Shown here piece after piece: positions 1 through 7,080 of a stretch of 43,770 bases of DNA (its first letter is position 1; every line of letters begins with the position of its first letter). The position numbers and the translations under genes are program-made. This DNA is from Puniceicoccaceae bacterium. Its GTDB lineage: Bacteria > Verrucomicrobiota > Verrucomicrobiia > Opitutales > Coraliomargaritaceae. The notes beneath the pieces were generated by a model. The model saw nothing but the letters and a program-made list of their open reading frames with translations, had not been told where the DNA came from and made no database searches. The DNA lies in the NCBI GenBank assembly GCA_002729725.1, contig PBYS01000065.1:1-43770 (forward strand), read 5' to 3'.

Positions 1-203
1 ACTAGAAAAACTGCTACCTCAAAACTGGAGCTAGAAACTCAAGCCTAAATCCAAGGGTGAATTGTCGGACGATAACGATGTGGTCGAGCATGACGGTGGT
101 TCCGGTGCCGATCCATGCGGGCCGTAGGTCGATGATCTGTTCGTAGATGCGCCTCATGTTGCGAATGTAAGAGTTGAATGGAACCACACCGCCCTAACGG
201 GTG

Positions 204-232
204 CCCCTCCTATCTCTGCCGAGCAGGAGGGG
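204..232. repeat. Perfect 8-bp inverted repeat (hairpin)
   Basis: CCCCTCCT (204-211) pairs perfectly with AGGAGGGG (225-232) around a 13-nt loop. There is no T-run, so it is not a standard intrinsic terminator. It could be a terminator remnant, a mobile-element end or a structured RNA. Confidence 0.4.
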
Positions 233-239
233 AGTTAAA

Positions 240-259
240 TCAGGCCCATCGCGGCCTGA
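240..259. repeat. Perfect 7-bp inverted repeat (hairpin)
   Basis: TCAGGCC (240-246) pairs with GGCCTGA (253-259) around the 6-nt loop CATCGC. It lies 7 bp after the previous hairpin, so the two form a tandem pair. No T-run follows; function unknown. Confidence 0.35.
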
Positions 260-417
260 GCGATATAGGCCGGAGGTCGAAGCCCTGTCGAGGGTGTTGA
301 GGTGGGAAGGTTAAAGGTTTGAATGTTTGAAGGTGAACAGGCTCAACCCCGACCATCCCCTTCTCAGCCAACACTATCCAAGATACAGACTCGCAGATTC
401 AACACAGGAGAATTCTA

Positions 418-474
418 ATGGATATACAAAGTTCTCAAATTCAAATTGATCCTCTTGACATTACATGTCGTTAG
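418..474 (+). CDS. 18-codon ORF with a good RBS
   Basis: ATG at 418 lies 7 nt after AGGAG (406-410), the best Shine-Dalgarno in this end of the window, and the frame closes with TAG at 472-474. The peptide begins MDIQSSQIQID. It sits about 140 bp before the 640-residue gene and just before the hairpin at 507-521. It may be a leader peptide for the downstream cassette, the first codons of a deleted gene, or chance. No homologue is recognised. Confidence 0.2.
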   Translation: MDIQSSQIQIDPLDITCR

Positions 475-506
475 TATATTTCTACCTGCAGCAATGTGGA
501 AAACGC

Positions 507-521
507 GGGCTAGATTGGCCC
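507..521 (+). promoter_or_regulatory. Cassette hairpin copy 1 (loop TAGATTG)
   Basis: GGGC (507-510), loop TAGATTG (511-517) and GCCC (518-521) form a small hairpin; the loop can close by one extra T-G pair. It is followed by CACCCAGTG. A second copy at 2567-2581, ahead of the viperin gene, keeps the loop exactly while the inner stem pair changes from C-G to G-C, and is likewise followed by ACCC. It lies about 90 bp before the 614 start codon. Role as operator, RNA element or promoter part is inference. Confidence 0.45.
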
Positions 522-550
522 CACCCAGTGTAATTATTACACAGTTCCTG

Positions 551-567
551 ACTGAGTGACCCTCAGT
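551..567 (+). promoter_or_regulatory. Hairpin in leader of the 640-residue gene
   Basis: ACTGAG (551-556) pairs perfectly with CTCAGT (562-567) over a 5-nt loop, about 46 bp before the start codon at 614. It has no T-run directly after it, although an A-rich stretch (582-588) follows. It may shape the 5' leader together with the hairpin at 507-521. Confidence 0.25.
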
Positions 568-613
568 AGATGTCGCTACTCAAAAAAACATCTAAGTCAT
601 TCAATGAATAATT

Positions 614-2536
614 ATGAAAAACGATATTTCCTTTACGGGCGAAGCTCTGCCTGAACGCTTCCAAGATCTGATTGAACTCTCTGAAATTAGCGCTCCATTT
701 CGCGATTTTGTAGAGAAACATCTACTCCCCTCCCACTGCCGTTTCCCTCATTACAAAGCCAGTGGAGACCAACTACTATTTGCGCTTGGAAAAGCAAAAT
801 CAGTAACTGGAACAAATGAAGCTGAAACATTAACCTTACAGGTTCTAAAATTGATTGAAACGATCGGCCTGCCGCTGGATCATTTCGAGGTCCGACCTGC
901 CATTAAGCGCATCGGCGAACTCTATTGGCAAGATCGTGCCCTTGAATTTTTCGTATTCTTGGTGCACAACGGGGACTACCCTGTAGTCCGCTGGCGTTCT
1001 ATACTATGCGACCACGAGAACTACGATGCATTACCTTGGTTTGATCGTCCCAAAACAAAGTCAAAGCCAATCGAAAATCAGATTGTCGAAGGCCTGATTC
1101 GCCATAGTCACGAGAAGCCACCAGAAAGTTCTGCATTTTCTCTCTGCTTCTGGTTCAATATCGAACTGTGGAGAACGGAACCGCGGATGCCTGGCCTCGG
1201 CACCGTTGGAACCAAGAATCGGGAAACAGGCGAATGGGAGCGCGACGAGGATGAGGACAAGTCCACTGCTCCATGGGAGAGTGCTCAATATCCACACAAC
1301 AAAACACTCTTCAATTCAGTCCTGCGCAGCTGGACCATTGCGATGCTAGAAGCGAATAACGAAGATGCAGTCTATGCATTCCTGAATTGGGCGAATAACC
1401 AGAACATCAAGGAACACCTAGAAGAGAATCAACTTGAGTCGATCTGGGAACAGCTGCAACAGCGCCCCTTCCCGCTCCCCCTCTACCCCTTGGCCTTAAA
1501 AGACATTCCTGCCAGTATTCGTGCCCTATGTCGTGAATTATGGTCAAATGGTAACGAGGCATTCAACCCATCTGATGATTTGCGCGAAAATCTACAAAAG
1601 CAACTAGCCCAAGTGGCTCAGCTGTGCGCAGAAGACCGCCTAAAGTTTAAGCTACCATTAAACACGATACGCGATTTGATTCTGGTTCTTGATTGGGTTC
1701 CAGACGGATACATCCGAAATCCAAACTACATCGAACCTGGGCAAGATGCTCTCGCTATTAAGCTTTTAGCCCTAATGCGTAGTTGTATACAACATGAGCC
1801 ACAGGCTTTTGACATCTATGATTATCGCGACTCGATGAAGCATCTAGTCTGGAAAAAGAAGGAAACAGCGGTACTCCGTCAGCTCCTAATGACTTTACGA
1901 ACTTGCCCTCAGCCATGTTCAAACGAAGCACTGAATTTCCGTCCAAAACGTGAAATTATCGGCTACATAACAAACGTTAATTTCTCCGAACTATCGCCTG
2001 GATACTGCCTAAGCTGCATGATTGACCTGTTGATCGGCTCACACCAAATCGAAGACCGCCGTAGAGAGCTCTGTATCGATCTAGCAGACTACTTCATATC
2101 ACGACTCAAGTTCCGTAAACAAAAAGGTCGCAAACGTAGTGAAGAAAAACTATCTGACTGCTACGACGAAAAGAAGTGCGTGGAACCTGTCGCCATGTGG
2201 CGCAGAGCCTATGCAGAAGCCTTGGGAGAGCTGGGATATGCCTTAGATGGGAAAGTAATTCACCTCCTTGATTTCGTCCGCAAGCACGATCCGGATGAGT
2301 CAGTACGCGAAACGGCTCACTCCAGCTATCGCTTAATACACCGCGAGCAAACCAAAGAATTGGACGACTATAAAAGCCTACGAGCTGCATTCTGGGCTCT
2401 GCGTTTGGCACAACGCCAAACACTCGAACTCCCAATCGAACTTGCTCAAGCAAAATTGCTTCGTCGCCAAGAAATGCGAAACGAACGCCAAACAGACGCA
2501 AGTCTGATCTACACAGGATACTTAGATTTATACTAA
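614..2536 (+). CDS. Unknown 640-residue helical protein, viperin neighbour
   Basis: I do not recognise this family. The protein is soluble, with no signal peptide or membrane segment, and is rich in amphipathic helical stretches; residues around 560-590 (for example VIHLLDFVRKHDPDESVRE) read like one HEAT-type repeat. A charged linker (ETGEWERDEDEDK) lies near residues 208-220. The ATG at 614 has no strong RBS; an overlapping ATG at 605 is out of frame. The gene is 120 bp upstream of the viperin gene on the same strand and shares with it the TAGATTG hairpin in its leader, which suggests joint regulation and a possible partner role in defence. That function is inference from context only. A scaffold or sensor role would fit a helical-repeat protein. 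Confidence 0.7.
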   Translation: MKNDISFTGEALPERFQDLIELSEISAPFRDFVEKHLLPSHCRFPHYKASGDQLLFALGKAKSVTGTNEAETLTLQVLKLIETIGLPLDHFEVRPAIKRIGELYWQDRALEFFVFLVHNGDYPVVRWRSILCDHENYDALPWFDRPKTKSKPIENQIVEGLIRHSHEKPPESSAFSLCFWFNIELWRTEPRMPGLGTVGTKNRETGEWERDEDEDKSTAPWESAQYPHNKTLFNSVLRSWTIAMLEANNEDAVYAFLNWANNQNIKEHLEENQLESIWEQLQQRPFPLPLYPLALKDIPASIRALCRELWSNGNEAFNPSDDLRENLQKQLAQVAQLCAEDRLKFKLPLNTIRDLILVLDWVPDGYIRNPNYIEPGQDALAIKLLALMRSCIQHEPQAFDIYDYRDSMKHLVWKKKETAVLRQLLMTLRTCPQPCSNEALNFRPKREIIGYITNVNFSELSPGYCLSCMIDLLIGSHQIEDRRRELCIDLADYFISRLKFRKQKGRKRSEEKLSDCYDEKKCVEPVAMWRRAYAEALGELGYALDGKVIHLLDFVRKHDPDESVRETAHSSYRLIHREQTKELDDYKSLRAAFWALRLAQRQTLELPIELAQAKLLRRQEMRNERQTDASLIYTGYLDLY

Positions 2537-2566
2537 GTCCCACTCAATAACACTTTGCAGGTGCAC

Positions 2567-2581
2567 GGGGTAGATTGCCCC
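2567..2581 (+). promoter_or_regulatory. Cassette hairpin copy 2 (loop TAGATTG)
   Basis: GGGG (2567-2570), loop TAGATTG (2571-2577) and CCCC (2578-2581) match the element at 507-521, with the inner stem pair swapped from C-G to G-C. It is followed by ACCCGAGTC. It lies 76 bp before the viperin start codon at 2657. The reading frame of viperin is open upstream through this element, but homology to viperins starts only after 2657, so it is treated as leader rather than coding. Confidence 0.45.
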
Positions 2582-2656
2582 ACCCGAGTCACACGCTCCA
2601 CCAGCCGAAACTGTCCTCCCTGCGCAATCCCGTGCCGTGAGACGAGAACTAAGCAC

Positions 2657-3511
2657 ATGAATACATCATACCTACCGGAGACGATTAATCTCCACTTTCT
2701 TTCCGCATGCGAAATGGGCTGCACACACTGCTTTGCCCCCTTTGTCGATTGCGGCAAACTATCACTGAGTGACCTTAAAGCACTCATTCTAAAACTCGCG
2801 CAGGCTCCTCGAACACTAGGGATGCCAAAGGCTCGTCGCCTAAACTTTGTAGGCGGTGAACCCACGCTACACCCCCATTTCCTCGAGCTAGTTCAATACG
2901 CACATAAATGCGGATTATCTACATCAATCGTGACGAATGGCTACTCGCTCATTCGCAATGGCATCCCTAAAGAGCTTAAAGTCTTAGAGCTTGTTGGCGT
3001 CAGCATTGATAGCCTCGACCATGCGCGTAACCGCAAGATAGGTCGCGTTGTTCGTCAAAACACCATCAGCGAGAATCAATGGTATTTATTCTTCGGTGAA
3101 CTCTCTCAAATGGGGGTTTCACTGAAGATTAATACAACGATTACGCAGCACAACGTAAACGAAGACTTCACTGATTTCATCCGTAAGACAAACCCTTCGC
3201 GCTGGAAGGTATTTCAGGCAATGGTAGTCCGTGGCCAAAACTGCAAGGGTGCAGAGCACTGGAAAGTATCACGCAAAGAATACGATAGTTTCATTGAGCG
3301 TCATCTCAATGTGGGTTCTGCACTATGCGCTGAACCCGAAGAACTCATGCGTGGGTCCTATGCCATGATCTCGCCTGATGGACGCTTCTTTGACAGTGCT
3401 GAAGGCTACCAACGCTACAGCGACTCGATACTAGAAGTTGGCATCGAGCAGGCCTGGAATCAGGTTCAATGCGATGCGGATCTGTTCCTAGAACGCACCC
3501 GCAACTATTAG
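2657..3511 (+). CDS. Prokaryotic viperin (radical SAM ddhNTP synthase)
   Basis: Viperins use SAM and a 4Fe-4S cluster to dehydrate CTP, GTP or UTP to 3'-deoxy-3',4'-didehydro nucleotides, which terminate viral RNA synthesis; bacterial and archaeal members protect against phage. The 284-residue product has the cluster motif CEMGCTHC (C18, C22, C25), a GGEP motif (66-69) and SIVTNG (90-95). It shares viperin-specific stretches with the animal enzyme as I recall it: KINTTIT with NVNED (157-170), NPSRWKVFQ (179-187, holding the Arg and Lys that contact triphosphate), SY at 234-235 and SILEVGIEQA near the C terminus. The N-terminal amphipathic helix of animal viperin is absent, as in prokaryotic forms. 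The frame opens at 2555, but the ATG at 2657 fits family length. The next gene starts 12 bp after the stop, suggesting an operon. No nucleotide kinase gene is adjacent. Substrate preference cannot be read from the sequence. Confidence 0.92.
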   Translation: MNTSYLPETINLHFLSACEMGCTHCFAPFVDCGKLSLSDLKALILKLAQAPRTLGMPKARRLNFVGGEPTLHPHFLELVQYAHKCGLSTSIVTNGYSLIRNGIPKELKVLELVGVSIDSLDHARNRKIGRVVRQNTISENQWYLFFGELSQMGVSLKINTTITQHNVNEDFTDFIRKTNPSRWKVFQAMVVRGQNCKGAEHWKVSRKEYDSFIERHLNVGSALCAEPEELMRGSYAMISPDGRFFDSAEGYQRYSDSILEVGIEQAWNQVQCDADLFLERTRNY

Positions 3512-3523
3512 CCCCATACAGCC

Positions 3524-3790
3524 ATGTCACGTTTTCATAAACGCTTACACCGGCTTCCTAAAAATGTGCAATCTGATGTGACGAAAGTCATCAAAGCACT
3601 ACAGGGTGGCACACCGCTTCGTGAACTTGATGGAGCCTTTATTGGACGCCTAAAACGGAGCGGTCAACGAATCTACTCACTCAAAATAGGCAAACACTAC
3701 CGAGTGCTCTGTGAACAAGCTAACCACGGCCTCAAGCCAACTTGGGTCGGGTCACATTCCGAATACGACAAAGTCATCAACCAATACTAG
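3524..3790 (+). CDS. RelE/ParE-fold toxin-like protein
   Basis: An 88-residue basic protein with the order expected of the RelE/ParE superfamily: an N-terminal helical hairpin (FHKRLHRLPKNVQSDVTKVI), a central LKRSGQRIYSLKIGKHYRVL beta section, and the C-terminal WVGSHSEYDKVI strand-helix typical of these small toxins. RelE members cleave mRNA on ribosomes and ParE members poison gyrase; which applies here is not clear. It starts 12 bp after the viperin stop, so it is probably translated from the same mRNA. No antitoxin gene is visible on either side; only a 21-codon ORF follows. It may therefore be a stand-alone effector, a partner of viperin, or a toxin kept in check from elsewhere. Confidence 0.65.
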   Translation: MSRFHKRLHRLPKNVQSDVTKVIKALQGGTPLRELDGAFIGRLKRSGQRIYSLKIGKHYRVLCEQANHGLKPTWVGSHSEYDKVINQY

Positions 3791-3796
3791 ATAAAT

Positions 3797-3862
3797 ATGA
3801 AAAAGCGGCCAAACGTAGGATCTAAAAATCTCCCCGTAACAACAGCTATCAGTTCGAGCTAA
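3797..3862 (+). CDS. 21-codon ORF after the toxin-like gene
   Basis: ATG at 3797 lies 6 bp after the stop of the RelE/ParE-like gene and the frame ends with TAA at 3860-3862. The predicted peptide starts MKKRPNVGSKNL. Its position would suit a truncated antitoxin in a toxin-first (HigBA-like) order, but the peptide is too short to assign and chance is quite possible. Confidence 0.15.
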   Translation: MKKRPNVGSKNLPVTTAISSS

Positions 3863-3915
3863 AATCCAATGTCCAAGCCACTTTCCAAACCCAGGAAAAT
3901 CGTCATCGCCTCGAC

Positions 3916-4161
3916 TTAGGTTTCCAGTGCAGGGCGAAATTTCAATGGGCTTGCGGCTTCACTGACGTATCCGATCTCTATCTGGAGCCGCTCGTCGATC
4001 ACCTTGGCGTTCGCCCAAGCGATTACATTTTCCTGCCAGAGTAATGGCATGGCATAGTAGCCCCGCTCACGTTTGGATGTGGGGACGTAAGCCTCAAAGC
4101 GGTAGCTCCAGCCCCACAGCTGCTCGAAGTGTTGACGGTTCCGAACGGGCGGATCAAAGGT
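3916..4161 (-). pseudogene. C-terminal fragment of YcaQ/AlkX-type glycosylase
   Basis: The minus strand, read from about 4161 to a TAA at 3916-3918, encodes roughly 81 residues matching the C-terminal end of the winged-helix DUF1006/YcaQ family (interstrand-crosslink DNA glycosylase). Recognisable pieces are HFEQLWGWSYRFEAYVP, then SKRERGYYAMPLLWQ and IAWANAK. Everything N-terminal of this, some 300 residues in a full protein, is missing. The fragment begins at the stop codon of the decayed Fic gene (4154-4156), in another frame, so a deletion joined the two. It has no start codon of its own and is presumably not expressed. Confidence 0.7.
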
Positions 4162-4798
4162 TCACTCCATAGCGGGTGCTGCGTCCGCCTCCGATCGAGG
4201 TGAGCACTCCCTGTTGCAAGAGCTCCTGCAGGTCGCGGGTCGCGGTTGGTTTCGAGACACCGGTGAGTCGCTGATACTTACTTGCGTTGACGCCACCTTC
4301 GAAACTACTTGGCCCTGCGTCCAGCATCCGCCGAATGACTTTAAGTTGACGCTCCGAAAGTGCTTCGCGGTATCGGTCAAAGAATCGGACCTTCTTCAGT
4401 ACAAAGTCGATGCGCGCCTGCGATTCGTCTAAGGCTCGCAACAGCAGATCGACAAAGTAACGTAGCCAGTCGGTCACCTCGTTGCTGCGTTGTGCGCGTT
4501 GCAATGCCGTATAATAACTCGTTTTGTCGGCTTCAATTGCCTGAGAAAGACTCATTAACAACGGACGCCCTGCTCCCTAAAGCAAGGCCTTTTCTGCCAC
4601 TGCGCGCCCGACCCGACCATTGCCATCCTCGAAAGGATGGATCGACTCAAAATATAGGTGAGCCAGCCCTGCGCGTATCGGTGCATGACGGATTTGATCG
4701 CGACTTGTATTAAACCATTCAACAAAGCCTTTGATTTCAGCGGGCACTAAGTCTGAAGGGGGCGCTTCGTAGAGCACTATCGGCTCATGTAAACTGCG
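4154..4798 (-). pseudogene. Fic family AMPylase, N-truncated with internal TAG
   Basis: Fic proteins transfer AMP or related groups to target hydroxyls. The minus strand carries the catalytic motif HPFEDGNGR and the following helix, then an in-frame TAG at 4577-4579, then the same frame continues as GAGRPLLMSLSQAIEADK, the normal Fic continuation, and ends in a winged-helix DNA-binding domain with stop at 4154-4156. The N-terminal half, including any inhibitory helix, is missing: the frame meets TGA at 4799-4801 shortly before EPIVLYEAPPSDLVP. The gene lies between the YcaQ fragment and the GH4 gene. It is almost certainly inactive unless the TAG is a sequence error, and even then it is truncated. 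An internal start (MSLSQAIEADK) could still give the regulatory domain. Confidence 0.8.
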
Positions 4799-4819
4799 TC
4801 AATGGCGCACCCCCAAAGA

Positions 4820-6976
4820 CTAGCAGTTGAGCAAGAAGGCTCGATCGTTGTATCGTTGAGACTCGCCCTCACCACTTAGGCTGGCGTTACCTCCAGAGTG
4901 CGCATCTCCCAGTGATTCCAGAAAGGCACGGGCATCCATCAAGAAGGGGCCGCTTGCTGCTATTCGGATGTCGGCCAATGGAATGTGAGCCTTCAGACTA
5001 TAATTCAATTTAGTTTGTGTATACTGATAGTCATTCTGCGCAATCAGTGTATTCCCTCCAAATACTTCAAGTTTACAATCCTTCCCCACATTGGGCAATA
5101 ATTGCAATCCCATGATGGGCCCACCGTCCGGGTCTGAAAAGAATATCTGTATAAAGGAGCCTTGCCGCGGACGATCCAAACAAGGCTTCGGGTTTGAATC
5201 TTGAACTTCCAGTTCTAATTCAAGCTGCTCGCCTTTTCGTCGCATTTTACCGGAGGCACAAGGGAAGCCGGATAGCGACATATCAAAATGACAATAGCCA
5301 TCTTCCTTGACCTCGATGTGGTCACGAGGAATCAATCTCGTTCCAATTAACAGGATGCCCCCCGCATCCGTCTCCAAGTCGATATTGGTCGTCTCTGTGA
5401 TGGCCGCTTGTAGCCTGCCATTCACCTTCAGGCTCTGTGTCGATTCCGGGGACACTTCGATCGTCACTTCAGTGTTCTCAAATACGATCGCAGCACTGGC
5501 TGGCACGATCTGTAGAGTGACTTGCTTGGTCTCCGTATTCGGATTTTCAACCTGGATCTCCAATTGAAGCTCGCTGCCCGCGGTGTCAAGCTGCGCTCCG
5601 CTGGCCTGCGCCCTGGCAATCAGGCGATCCCCAACACCGGCGAACGCACGCCCCGTCCCCGAGATAACTGGGGCAAAATCACCTAGATATCCATCTTTTT
5701 GGTGCTGCTCTATGAGCTCATCACACATCGCCCAAATCTTATCCAGTGGTAGTGTCGCCGCCGTGTGCGGGTCGGCCATGGCGGCATGGTAGATACTTTC
5801 ACGCTGACCGCTCAAGGCCGCGGTTACGGTGAGGCGCTGCACGTTGACATTTGTCATGCAAATGGCGGCCAACTGTGGCGGCAGCTCGCCGATTTGAACC
5901 GGATTCAGGCCAGTGCCATCCACCAAGCAGGGTACCTCAACACAACAGCCGTCTTGCAAATTATCTATAATCCCTCGATTCGGAACATTACCATAGACCG
6001 TGCGCGGCGTGTTGGTCTCTCTGGAATGTATGATGAATGAGCCGTATTCATGCGACTGCTCTTTCACCTCAATATCCCCATGCTCCCCGATCAATTTAGC
6101 TTCAGTATCCTTCCATGAAGACATGATGGCTTCGCAACGGCGGATGTACTCATCCAGCGGGATCTTGTAGCGATCCACGAGCTCGTCACCGAAATGGATG
6201 AAGTGTGGCACATATTCTGCCTGGTGCTCGCTGGATTCAGTGACGAAGTAGCCGAGGCGACGCATCATTTCATAACGCACGAGTTCGTAGTTTCGCGAGG
6301 GATCGTTGAGTACCTTAAAGAGCAATGGGTATGCGTCCTGCCCTTTGTATTGAAACTTAAGGAAGAAGGCCATGTGGTTGACGCCGGCGACTAGATATGA
6401 AACATCATCATAACGAAGTTTGGCATGTGAAGCCAACATACGCGCGGTGCCGAAGACCGAATGACACAAACCCACATGGGGAATGCCAACTGCTTCATCA
6501 ATCGCCCAGCAATTCATCGCCATCGGATTGGTGTAGTTGAGCAATAGGCAATCCGGATGCGCGAGCTGTTCAATCTCTTGCGCAATCCCGACGAGCACGG
6601 GAATCGTTCGCAAACCGCGAAAGATGCCGCCGATCCCCAGTGTATCCGCGATCGTCTGACGTAGGCCGTATTTTTTAGGAATCTCAAAGTCCACCACGGT
6701 CGATGGCTTGTAGCCGCCCACCTGCACCGTACAAATCACGTACTTCGCCCCCTTGATCGCTTCGCGCCGATCCAGGGTCGACACAATCTTCGCGTTGACC
6801 CCGAGTTTACCGGCCATCCGCTTCATCATTACATCGGCCACCCGCAGGCGGTCGGCATCGATGTCCATCAGGCAAATCGTGGCATCTGATAATTCCGGAA
6901 ATTGCAGAATGTCGCCAATCAAAGTTTTGGCAAAGACAACAGACCCTGCGCCAATCAGTGTAATTTTACAGCTCAT
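4820..6976 (-). CDS. GH4 alpha-galactosidase-like enzyme, long C-terminus
   Basis: GH4 enzymes cleave glycosides by an NAD+- and Mn2+-dependent oxidation/elimination route. The N-terminal Rossmann motif is ITLIGAGS (residues 5-12). The metal/substrate motifs CHSV (171-174) and GVNHMA (198-203) are of the type seen in MelA-like alpha-galactosidases rather than 6-phospho-alpha-glucosidases. The GH4 part ends near residue 465, the normal family length. The other 250 residues look like two beta-rich domains; the last one ends with GPFLMDARAFLESLGDAHSGG, resembling the carbohydrate-binding CBM9-like end of secreted glycosidases. There is no signal peptide, so it is probably cytoplasmic. A divergent AraC regulator starts about 100 bp away and probably controls it. 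Confidence 0.85.
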   Translation of the reverse strand: MSCKITLIGAGSVVFAKTLIGDILQFPELSDATICLMDIDADRLRVADVMMKRMAGKLGVNAKIVSTLDRREAIKGAKYVICTVQVGGYKPSTVVDFEIPKKYGLRQTIADTLGIGGIFRGLRTIPVLVGIAQEIEQLAHPDCLLLNYTNPMAMNCWAIDEAVGIPHVGLCHSVFGTARMLASHAKLRYDDVSYLVAGVNHMAFFLKFQYKGQDAYPLLFKVLNDPSRNYELVRYEMMRRLGYFVTESSEHQAEYVPHFIHFGDELVDRYKIPLDEYIRRCEAIMSSWKDTEAKLIGEHGDIEVKEQSHEYGSFIIHSRETNTPRTVYGNVPNRGIIDNLQDGCCVEVPCLVDGTGLNPVQIGELPPQLAAICMTNVNVQRLTVTAALSGQRESIYHAAMADPHTAATLPLDKIWAMCDELIEQHQKDGYLGDFAPVISGTGRAFAGVGDRLIARAQASGAQLDTAGSELQLEIQVENPNTETKQVTLQIVPASAAIVFENTEVTIEVSPESTQSLKVNGRLQAAITETTNIDLETDAGGILLIGTRLIPRDHIEVKEDGYCHFDMSLSGFPCASGKMRRKGEQLELELEVQDSNPKPCLDRPRQGSFIQIFFSDPDGGPIMGLQLLPNVGKDCKLEVFGGNTLIAQNDYQYTQTKLNYSLKAHIPLADIRIAASGPFLMDARAFLESLGDAHSGGNASLSGEGESQRYNDRAFLLNC

Positions 6977-7080
6977 TATTAGGTTTCAACATGGTTTAGA
7001 TCTTCAATCAGATCGGGGTGTGGTGATCAAAAACAGTAGAAACAACACCGAACATCAAGGTTTGCTTTGTGATAACTATT

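Larger units (their letters stand above)
1..417. other. Left edge, no convincing gene
   Basis: No protein gene can be supported here. On the minus strand a short open frame ends with TAG at 14-16 and runs back to an in-frame TAG near 194; its predicted peptide looks protein-like but I do not recognise it and it has no credible start, so it may be a decayed gene end. Two GC-rich hairpins (204-232 and 240-259) follow, then a stretch with runs such as AAGGTTTGAATGTTTGAAGG that resembles intergenic filler. Confidence 0.4.

Noticed and set aside
14..193. Minus-strand open frame at the left edge
   Set aside because: Protein-like stretch but no start, no recognised family, and it is closed by stops on both sides within 180 bp.
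2555..2656. 34-residue N-terminal extension of viperin
   Set aside because: The frame is open, but viperin homology starts after ATG 2657 and the extension overlaps the leader hairpin.
4577..4579. TAG in Fic read as a recoded amino acid
   Set aside because: The other lesions in the window use TAA and a frameshift, housekeeping genes use normal stops, and Fic is also N-truncated.
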